From contig OX243815.1 of the NCBI GenBank assembly GCA_945859605.1, forward strand, positions 33,457,410 to 33,521,409: a stretch of 64,000 nucleotides of DNA, read 5' to 3'. A model generated the notes under the pieces. That model searched no databases and had not been told where the DNA came from. It was given only the letters and a program-made list of their open reading frames with translations. Below are positions 57,005 through 64,000 of this stretch, one piece after another. This stretch comes from Lumbricus rubellus (taxonomy: Eukaryota > Annelida > Clitellata > Crassiclitellata > Lumbricidae). Every line of letters starts with the position of its first letter. Positions within the stretch are counted from its first letter, which is position 1. A program made the position numbers and the translations under genes.

Positions 57005-57562
57005 CTACAATCTCGATAAGCAGTCTGCTACTACATTCAACTTTCCTTTCTTATAGTTCAACAGAATGTCAAAATTTTGCAATGATAAAGACCATCTGAC
57101 TAACTTAGCAGACTTCGACATTGACTCAGTCAAATAAACTAAAGGATTATGATCAGTGAACACATTAATCTTGGAACCAATAATGATTTCTTTCAATTTG
57201 TTTAAAGCCCATATGATTGCATAGGCTTCCTTCTCAATCGTCGCCCATCTCCTCTGGGTATCTGTCAGCTTCTGGCTGATAAATGAAACGGGACGTTCTA
57301 TCCCCTCATCGTCCACTTGTGACAGCACAGCCCCCACAGCAAAATCACTGCTATCACAGTACAAATTAAATGGTTTGCCAACCTCGAACATGTACAGAAT
57401 AACATTCGATAAAACAATTTCTTTAAGAGAATCAAAAGATTTCTGGTGGTCCTCAGTCCAAACAATGTTCTCAGGTGTCTGCTTGCTAGTTAAATCTGTC
57501 AATGGTTTAGCAATTTCAGCAAAATTACAAATAAATTGTCTGTAGAAACCAAAAAATATCAA
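57005..57562 (-). pseudogene. Retrotransposon RT thumb + RNase H remnant
   Basis: 185 codons. The first residues (GFYRQFICNFAEIAKPLTDL) are the thumb end of a Ty3/Gypsy reverse transcriptase. The rest is a nearly whole RNase H with catalytic-type CDSSDFAVGAVLSQ, EKEAYAI and FTDHNPL, ending at NVVADCLSRL. The fingers and palm are absent, and the segment is separated from the gag ORF by a stop at 57,567. It could still be translated by readthrough or an unseen mechanism, but no signal is visible. Confidence 0.85.
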
Positions 57563-57566
57563 TCAA

Positions 57567-60500
57567 TTAGTTAGCAAGTGTTAGGATTTTTGGGTTCAGC
57601 ACCACTTCGTGTTCTACCAATGTACATAATCCAGGTTTGTCCGAAAATCTGTCTGCATAACGGTTCAGTACATCCAGTAGCTGTTTCTGTTGCTCGCACG
57701 TAAGATGTCCGATCTGTTCGTAGTCCAATTGCAGCGATTTCTGTGTCGTCTCTGCATGGTCTTCTTTCAATGGTAGCTCTACAACTGATCCGAATTCGTC
57801 GTCCTCTTCCACGATGAGACCACACGATAATGTTCTTGCGATGAACTTCCTCATTTTGTTGGCATGGACGAATCGTCGGCCGTTTTCATTCATGTCCATA
57901 GTCATCCGTCGGAATGGAACATCTTCCCTTGGAATTGGTGTAATCGGCACTCGATCCATCACCAAACTTCGTGCCTTCAGCTGACACTTCTCACAGGACT
58001 TACAAAATTTCACCACGTCTCGACGCATCTTTGGCCAGACAAAGGACAACTTGATTCTCTCTCGTGTCTTCTCTTCTCCCAAGTGTCCGCCAAATACTGA
58101 CTCGTGAGCTAATTCCATTACTTGAATTCTTCTCTCTTTCGGTAACACCAACTGATACACAAGCTGATCCAGCATTTGATGCTTCTTATACAGCAATCCA
58201 TTCACCACGATAAACTCTGATCCTTGGTCTTCAGCGATCCTCCACCACGATTTCAGTGACTCGTCATTTCTCTGCTGCTCCTCGAATTTCTTCGCATCTT
58301 CCAGCTGTCTTTCATCGTTCGAATTCTCTGTGAACAAGTCCCTCATACTTGTCTCCAGTTCAGCGTCGCTTCCGGAATCTTCACTATCATTTCGTTCACA
58401 TGCAGCCATCTCTTCTTCAGTTTCATTGTTCTCAGATGTTGTTCTTTCGTCATCTTGGATGCTGAGTTCATCTTCGCTTTCCGTGTCATCTTCTTGCGAA
58501 CTTTCGTTTATCGTTTCATCTTCTCCGTCTTCGACTTCTGCTCTCCGACTTTGTGCTCTTGTAGTCACATTCGCTTGTAGCTCTCCTTGCAATATACTGA
58601 TTGGTGGAACCTCTTTCAGTTCTGCAATTATCTCTGGATGTAGCAGGAACTTTTCTGGATTTTCTTTACACAGTTCTGCTGAAATGCTGGCACACACTAA
58701 AGTTAAATATGGCGCGATATTTATTGTCCTGTCCTCTGTAGCTGTTCCTTCGTTACGACCGCTCATCCGCACTTCGATTTTCACCAACTTAGCTGGAATC
58801 GGCTCTCCAGCTACACATTGCAAATGAACTCTGCCGATTTCTTTCAGTAGTTCCTCGTTGATTACTGGTATCTCGGTCCCCGAGTCAATCAACGCCTCGA
58901 CTTGCACAGGCTGCCCATCAGTCCCACGTATCTCCACATTTACATGCTGCAACGATATCTTCTTTATGCGTTGACACTCCTCTTTACTTTTTGTTTCTCG
59001 ACAACTTTCTGCAATGGAAGTAGTCTTTATCGCTTCTTTCAGTATGGTGAACTGCGGCGTACACTTCATCACTGACTTTACTTCTGTTTCTTGGTTGCAT
59101 TGTTCTTCCCAACCAGGAGGTGCATTTATCACTTGTATCTGGTTTACTCGAAGATTTTCTGCACTTCTGCTAAAGTTCTTCCTCAGATTTGCCGCTCCTG
59201 GTGCTTGGCAATGTTTTATTAGGTGTTTATCAGAATTGCAATTGTGGCAACGCTTCTTGATAAAACTTCTTTGCTCCTTGTTCTCCCACTTGTTGTACGG
59301 CGTGTAAGATGCATTACTTTCTGTTGGGCGTCCCAGCGGCGGAGTTCGATTGTAGGCTTGTCTGTCCCACGTTGACTGTTGTTTATCTTGCGACCACTGC
59401 TTTCCAGAATAATCATCTTTCTTTGCATCATTACTCTTGGCTTGGCTTCCGGTGTCTTTACTATCCTTGTTCCACTTGGGTTGCTTTGGACTATTGTCCC
59501 ATGCTTCAAATTTCGGTTTGTCTTGGAACATCACACCAATCCGATTGTTTACATGTATATCTGCGAGATCTGCAACATTACTAGCTTCCAAGCATTCTGT
59601 GCCCTCTTTTGCTAAGACAAACTGCAGTGGACCTGGTGGTAAACATTCTTTCAGCTTATCCGCCACTAACAAATCAAACAGCTTCTCGTAGTCTTTGTCC
59701 ACTCGTCTACTTCGGACATAATAATTCAACAGGTTCTTCAGCCTAGCCGTGAACATCGTATACGTTTCTTCGGCTGTCTTCTTGGCATCTGCAAACCTGG
59801 ACCTGTACTCACGAGCTGTTAACTTGAATTCCTTCAACAAGTGCTCTTTCACTGCATCGTATTTATCTAAATTCTCAAATGACAATCGATTCAATACCGT
59901 TCGCGCTCTCGGGGTCATCAATGGCAACAACAATTTCACCCAATATTGCTTTTCCACAGCGAAGCTATTGAATGCATTTTCAACTGTTTCAAAATATAAT
60001 GGCACTTCCATCATATCATACGGCATCTTCGGTAACACATGCTTCATTGCGTCACCTATCTTCTTAATCTTGGACACCATTGTCTCACTTTCTTTGAGTC
60101 TAATCTGTTCTGACACTTCTCGGCTCTTACGATCATCTTCGTCTCTCTTCTTCAGTCGATCTTGATCTTCTATCCTCCGCAGTTCTTCCTGTTCTATCTT
60201 CTGTTGTAATAGTTCTAACTGCTTTCTGCGTTCTTCTTTTTCAATGGCCATTTCTTTAAGTTGAGCCTCCTTGATAGCAAGTTTCTTTTGTTCTAACTGC
60301 ATCTGCTCTTCTCTTTCTCTTTCTGCTTTTTCCAAATTGTCTTTTCCGGCTTGAAATTCTTCCTGACGAATTTCTTCTGCTCTCTCCAGTTCTTGTAAAC
60401 GCATCTTTTCTTTTTCTTCCTCGCGAGCCTTTTTGTCCTCAATCTGCTGCTTTCGTATTTCTTCATCGCTTTTTCTTGCTTTTTCGTACTCTATCATTAA

Positions 60501-61055
60501 CTCCGTCCGTCTCCGTTCTGATTCATCACGATCGAGTCTCATTTGTTCTAGTTGTATCTGGAACTGCTGCCTCTGCATGTCTATCTCTTGTTGTCGCAAT
60601 TCTTTCTCTTCTTGCTTACGTTCTTTCTCCTCTTGTCTGCGCTGCTCTTCTTTCTCTTTTTCTTCTTGTTTACGCTCTTTCTCCTCTTGTCTGCGCTGCT
60701 CTTCTTTCTCTTTTTCTTCTTGTTTACGCTCTTTCTCCTCTTGTCTGCGCTGCTCTTCTTTCTGCTTCTCTTCTTGTTTACGCTGCTCCTCTTTCATTAT
60801 CATGAATTGCAGCAACGCCTCCATAGACATCGGTGCCTCAGGCTTCTCCACTGGCTTCTCCGCAGCGCCTCCGACAGCACCTTCTTCTTCTTCTTCTTTC
60901 TTAGCCCAAACCTCGGCTAAATTTCTCATCAATTCTTCCCTCGACATCTGTTCGACTTCTTCTGCGTCTAGATCTGCTTCAATTAGCAGTTTTATCAGTC
61001 TATCAGTAGACATCTTCTTAATATTTGCTTGCTTTTTCTCCGTAAGTTTCTCCAT
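57567..61055 (-). CDS. Retrotransposon gag-protease-integrase-remnant ORF (1,162 codons)
   Basis: Single open frame from ATG at 61055. Residues 1-60: helical, acidic. About 85-330: very charged coiled coil with repeated EEKERKQEEKEKEEQRRQ units. About 345-505: capsid-like helical domain (YFETVENAFNSFAVEKQYW). About 603-616: zinc knuckle CHNCNSDKHLIKHC. About 722: aspartic protease motif LIDSGTE. About 984-1024: integrase HHCC zinc finger (HESVFGGHLGEEKTRERI ... CKSCEKC). Soon after that finger the frame passes straight into integrase C-terminal text (FVHANKMRKF) and a linker, so the DDE core was lost by an in-frame deletion. The gag part looks intact and under no obvious decay. Confidence 0.88.
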   Translation of the reverse strand: MEKLTEKKQANIKKMSTDRLIKLLIEADLDAEEVEQMSREELMRNLAEVWAKKEEEEEGAVGGAAEKPVEKPEAPMSMEALLQFMIMKEEQRKQEEKQKEEQRRQEEKERKQEEKEKEEQRRQEEKERKQEEKEKEEQRRQEEKERKQEEKELRQQEIDMQRQQFQIQLEQMRLDRDESERRRTELMIEYEKARKSDEEIRKQQIEDKKAREEEKEKMRLQELERAEEIRQEEFQAGKDNLEKAEREREEQMQLEQKKLAIKEAQLKEMAIEKEERRKQLELLQQKIEQEELRRIEDQDRLKKRDEDDRKSREVSEQIRLKESETMVSKIKKIGDAMKHVLPKMPYDMMEVPLYFETVENAFNSFAVEKQYWVKLLLPLMTPRARTVLNRLSFENLDKYDAVKEHLLKEFKLTAREYRSRFADAKKTAEETYTMFTARLKNLLNYYVRSRRVDKDYEKLFDLLVADKLKECLPPGPLQFVLAKEGTECLEASNVADLADIHVNNRIGVMFQDKPKFEAWDNSPKQPKWNKDSKDTGSQAKSNDAKKDDYSGKQWSQDKQQSTWDRQAYNRTPPLGRPTESNASYTPYNKWENKEQRSFIKKRCHNCNSDKHLIKHCQAPGAANLRKNFSRSAENLRVNQIQVINAPPGWEEQCNQETEVKSVMKCTPQFTILKEAIKTTSIAESCRETKSKEECQRIKKISLQHVNVEIRGTDGQPVQVEALIDSGTEIPVINEELLKEIGRVHLQCVAGEPIPAKLVKIEVRMSGRNEGTATEDRTINIAPYLTLVCASISAELCKENPEKFLLHPEIIAELKEVPPISILQGELQANVTTRAQSRRAEVEDGEDETINESSQEDDTESEDELSIQDDERTTSENNETEEEMAACERNDSEDSGSDAELETSMRDLFTENSNDERQLEDAKKFEEQQRNDESLKSWWRIAEDQGSEFIVVNGLLYKKHQMLDQLVYQLVLPKERRIQVMELAHESVFGGHLGEEKTRERIKLSFVWPKMRRDVVKFCKSCEKCQLKARSLVMDRVPITPIPREDVPFRRMTMDMNENGRRFVHANKMRKFIARTLSCGLIVEEDDEFGSVVELPLKEDHAETTQKSLQLDYEQIGHLTCEQQKQLLDVLNRYADRFSDKPGLCTLVEHEVVLNPKILTLAN

Positions 61056-61370
61056 CTTACTTCTTTACTTTACAGATGCTCGATAAAATAGTAGGCTACT
61101 CTTCAAATGTTTGCAATTGACTGACTTCAATTCTTTAAGCAAACTTCAATAGACAAGCAAGTTTTTCTACCTTGTAGTCGTTGTGTTGTCGTTTCTCACT
61201 GACGTACGGATGCTCGATGTATCGTTGCTTCTCCCGTGTGCTCGGCTCCTCGATAAATTCACAGCGTCCGTTCCTCCACAACGTCTGTTGATTGAATAGA
61301 ATCCCTCCGTTCGTAACTACGATCGTTCTCCTGCAACTTGGATCGTTATCCTGCAACTTGGATCGTTATC

Positions 61371-61387
61371 CTACCGCAACGACACCA
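61371..61387 (-). promoter_or_regulatory. Primer binding site
   Basis: Two bases inside the 5' LTR the minus strand reads TGGTGTCGTTGCGGTAG. TGG fits the CCA end of a tRNA; TGGTGTC would pair with a tRNA ending GACACCA, as in many tRNA-Leu. The tRNA identity is not certain. Confidence 0.65.
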
Positions 61388-61389
61388 AA

Positions 61390-61909
61390 TGTCACAAGTC
61401 TTTTCCCTCTTCTTCTCTACGTGTGACCTTCAGTCTCTTCGGAAGCTTCTTCGTATAAGTTCGTGGTAGCGTAGGCCTATCCCTAGATAACTGTTTCATT
61501 AGCTAAATGGCTAGGTTAAAGAATCTACAGTCTTTCACTGTTTTGTTAACCAACAACGACGACGTGTTTAACTCTTCTTATTATACTCCAAAATCCGATA
61601 TAAAGTAAAACGATCAGCAACAACACAACAATGACTACACTTGCGTTATCATAACAACTACACGACTACTATCTTCATCAGTCTACTCTATCGCAACTCA
61701 ACAACAACTCTTACAGCCTATCTCAACGGCTCTCAACACGCAACTCTCCTTTTTCACTTCCACTCCCTTCTTGTACAATTAACGTACGCTCGTCTAGACG
61801 TCACGTGCTGTCCAGACAATCACCTGTGCAGACGCCGCGCGGCAATTTGCACCTGGCCTACTTACGTCGCTGTACGACAATCGGCGTGCACTGATTAAAT
61901 TAGCTGACA
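61390..61909 (-). repeat. 5' LTR (520 bp)
   Basis: Same sequence as 56368-56887. Read on the minus strand this is the promoter-bearing LTR of the element. Confidence 0.95.
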
Positions 61910-61914
61910 ATAAT

Positions 61915-63235
61915 AATAATAACAACAACAATAATAACAATAATAATACTTTCAATCTGCACACAGCGGTTCAGCGCCGTTGCTTTTAGAGGAACCTTTG
62001 CACCACACCACGTGGACGAGAACAACGCACTCTAACCTTGTGCACATTACTGTTTTTAGTTTAGTTTTAAGCTTGTGTGATCGTGTATAGTACTACTTTT
62101 AATTAATGCCAAAATTTTGATCGTTTCGCCCTGGAGACCGATTTTACCTGTTAGTGCTGTGCCGTGGCTCTCCAAGCCAATCACAAGCGTCCATCTATCC
62201 ACATAACAATGTCAACAAATCCAACGGAGTCCATTGGAGTGTGTAGCCGGTGCTTGACAGTCAGACAATTACGCCTCAAAGACGGCACTGCATGCACATG
62301 ACCATTCCTCTGCATCTGTACGTTTTCATTCACCAGGTACAGCAGCCTATACCATATACTCAGTCGAATCTCATCTTCAGTTCAATGGATTCGAGATACG
62401 GTTGCAATTGGGGCCTCAGCAATCAAGGGGACCATCTGGGGCCTTTACTCTTTTGCTTGTTGTTGAACTCTGGATGCTGACTTCCGACTGGGATTCCTAG
62501 ACGACATCGCAATGAAAGGCAAAACAAAGAACATTCGACGTCACGATCATGTCACAATATATAGTAGCGGATCTGGAACTATATATCACTGCATGCATGC
62601 ATGGACAATTGGACATCCATCTAAACCGATACAAGTGGGAACACATTTCGGATATCGAGTGCACGGACGACGTTCTTCCCGGTTTCCAACAAGTGCACAC
62701 TCGTATAGCGTGAATCTCTAACCCTGCTTTTGTGCACCAGTGTTCAGAGGATGCATTGGGTGAAATTATTCTGCAGCAGGACCACAGCACCACACCATAG
62801 ATGGCATAGAGATATAATCATATAGCGTTGACGGATGTCACTTGTCTCCAAGCATGAAGCGCGTTCATGGTGCACGGCTCACAGTCACAGCTGTTGAGAC
62901 CCATATATTACATGTATATGCCAATCTCCAGACGTTTCACTTTCGTTGCTCATGCTATTTAAGCTTATCCTCTGTCACCGGTTTGCAATTGACACGATCG
63001 AAGGTTAATCGACGACATGCATGGACGAATGTGCACACCGCTTCCGTCTTGCTCGGTTGAGAGGGTCGATGGTCGCGGACAACAAACACCGTCGCATTGT
63101 CTTCATCCACCATGCATGCATGAGTCTTCATCCACCATGCATGCATGGGTCTGCATGTCCTGCAGCAGCTTCACTTCTATCTGTTATGGGTTGACTACTA
63201 ACAGAACATGTAGACGGCCTGCAATACAAGGGCGC
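61915..63235. other. No gene recognised; AAT/AAC runs and CATGCATG words
   Basis: (AAT/AAC)n at 61,910-61,950, then unremarkable DNA. At 63,100-63,150 a 24-bp unit with CATCCACCATGCATGCATG is duplicated. No exon of the stum-like gene was found. Confidence 0.35.
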
Positions 63236-63239
63236 TCAC

Positions 63240-63425
63240 CTTCTGGTAACATCGATCTTCTTGAATTTCTTTCTCGTAATCATCCAGCATGCAGTCTGTT
63301 ATTGGCGGTCGACGATAGCCGCCCGGCTGAGTGTCTTCATCAATGCTGCAGCTGACGGCAAGAGATCTGATCAGGGACCCAGCATCATCCTCACCCGTCT
63401 TAGTATACCACGCTGAGAAGGCCAT
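63240..63425 (-). CDS. Candidate first coding exon, unknown protein
   Basis: I do not recognise the family. On the minus strand an ATG at 63425 opens 62 codons of balanced composition (MAFSAWYTKTGEDDAGS ... DDYEKEIQEDRCYQK) that end exactly at a strong donor, AAG|GTGAGC. The text looks like an acidic, soluble N-terminus. No following exon was found in the window, so support rests on composition and the donor. It points toward the stum-like gene from the opposite strand. Confidence 0.4.
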
Positions 63426-63536
63426 CCATAATTATTGGCAGCGTGGCTCGCAGCAGTCACTACATGCATGCAGGGTGTCGTTGAGTTGAGCGTATACGAT
63501 GTTACGATCCTCTCGATGTCTTGTCTCATCTGGACG

Positions 63537-63539
<3 letters not shown>

Positions 63540-63565
<26 letters not shown>
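63540..63565. repeat. (TA)n microsatellite
   Basis: TATATA run of about 26 bp. Confidence 0.9.
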
Positions 63566-63569
<4 letters not shown>

Positions 63570-63671
63570 CAAGCACGGGACCGATCGTATACAGTAGCAG
63601 TTCGCAGTAGGCCTATCTATACCACATCAGTGACACTTTGGCGAGACTCGTATAACCCAAGACGTCACTTT

Positions 63672-63878
63672 GGTATGGATCGTCACCTTGCATGGTATGG
63701 ATCGCCACCTTGGTATGGATCGTCACCTTGGTATGGATCGTCACCTTGGTATGGATCGCCACCTTGGTATGGATCGTCACCTTGGTATGGATCGCCACCT
63801 TGGTATGGATCGCCACCTTGGTATGGATCGTCACCTTGGTATGGATCATCACCTTGGTATGGATCGCCACCTTGGTTG
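63672..63878 (+). repeat. 18-bp minisatellite
   Basis: About 11 copies of GGTATGGATCG(T/C)CACCTT. Because the unit is a multiple of 3 and lacks stops, all plus frames are open (for example WYGSPP repeats), as is one minus frame. I see no evidence that it is coding. Confidence 0.92.
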
Positions 63879-64000
63879 TCATCGAACTGGGTTTTTTATA
63901 CGATGCAGTGTTTATTTGTAGTGACATCGTAGATCTATAACATTATTAGCATGCATGTGGAGAAGGAAATGAGAAGAGAATTGTAAATGAGAGAATTTTA

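Larger units (their letters stand above)
56363..61914 (-). mobile_element. Ty3/Gypsy LTR retrotransposon, Gmr1-type domain order, internally deleted
   Basis: Full insertion with two 520-bp LTRs (56368-56887 and 61390-61909), TG...CA ends, and a 5-bp duplication ATAAT (56363-56367, 61910-61914). Transcription direction is minus. Order of domains: coiled-coil/gag, zinc knuckle, protease, integrase zinc finger, integrase C-terminal remnant, then RNase H. Integrase before reverse transcriptase/RNase H is the order known from Gmr1-like Ty3/Gypsy elements. The integrase DDE core and the reverse-transcriptase fingers/palm with the YxDD site are missing, so the copy is non-autonomous. The LTRs look identical, which implies a young insertion. 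It lies in (AAT)n-rich DNA downstream of the stum-like exon. Confidence 0.93.

Noticed and set aside
60433..61086. Ser/Cys/Leu-rich 217-codon plus-strand ORF
   Set aside because: Antisense shadow of the gag coiled coil.
63435..63940. WYGSPP-repeat protein, like a secreted structural protein
   Set aside because: The 18-bp unit keeps every plus frame open, there is no signal peptide or splice context, and a (TA)n run is inside the ORF.

Overview
This is animal (metazoan) nuclear DNA: intron-rich, with split genes on both strands and a heavy load of transposon debris and simple repeats. No species marker is present. The repeat mix (CR1/L2-like LINE tails, tRNA-derived SINEs, Helitrons, TA-, TTAA- and 8-bp-duplication MITEs, a Ty3/Gypsy element with Gmr1-type domain order) and abundant AGGCCT words suggest a marine invertebrate, possibly a non-vertebrate deuterostome. 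That is inference only.

Four protein genes could be rebuilt exon by exon by matching protein similarity to splice sites and codon phase. Position 3.6-15.9 kb (+) is SMG9, a nonsense-mediated-decay factor: 13 phase-consistent exons, with the N-terminal exon not found. Position 22.0-23.1 kb (-) is a two-exon Rho-family GTPase ending in CIIL. Position 26.6-41.5 kb (-) is GLT1D1, a GT-B glycosyltransferase, complete in 11 exons (375 aa). Position 45.8-50.2 kb (-) is NDUFS8, the 23-kDa iron-sulfur subunit of complex I, complete in 6 exons (212 aa). At 54.5-55.1 kb (+) is one exon of a stum/SPEC3-family membrane protein, preceded by a CAA-rich tract of about 680 bp. Possible unassigned exons lie at 42.9-43.2 kb (+) and 63.2-63.4 kb (-). 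The genes look like unrelated housekeeping or signalling genes that happen to be neighbours; nothing suggests a shared pathway.

Mobile elements: a complete LTR retrotransposon insertion (56,368-61,909, minus) with two apparently identical 520-bp LTRs and a 5-bp duplication; it keeps a 1,162-codon gag-like ORF but has lost the reverse transcriptase palm and the integrase core. A Tc1/mariner-like element with roughly 200-bp inverted repeats is nested in a CR1-like LINE inside GLT1D1 intron 8. A mariner-type foldback element lies in SMG9 intron 7. There are two short Helitrons, a hAT MITE with an 8-bp duplication, two 71-bp TTAA-flanked MITEs, and several other inverted-repeat elements and minisatellites.

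The remaining long stretches (16.1-18.3, 20.9-21.9, 23.1-24.8, 25.3-26.6, 43.4-44.7, 52-52.8 and 61.9-63.2 kb) hold no gene I can support. All coordinates come from manual reading; splice sites were checked for GT/AG and phase, not against transcripts.
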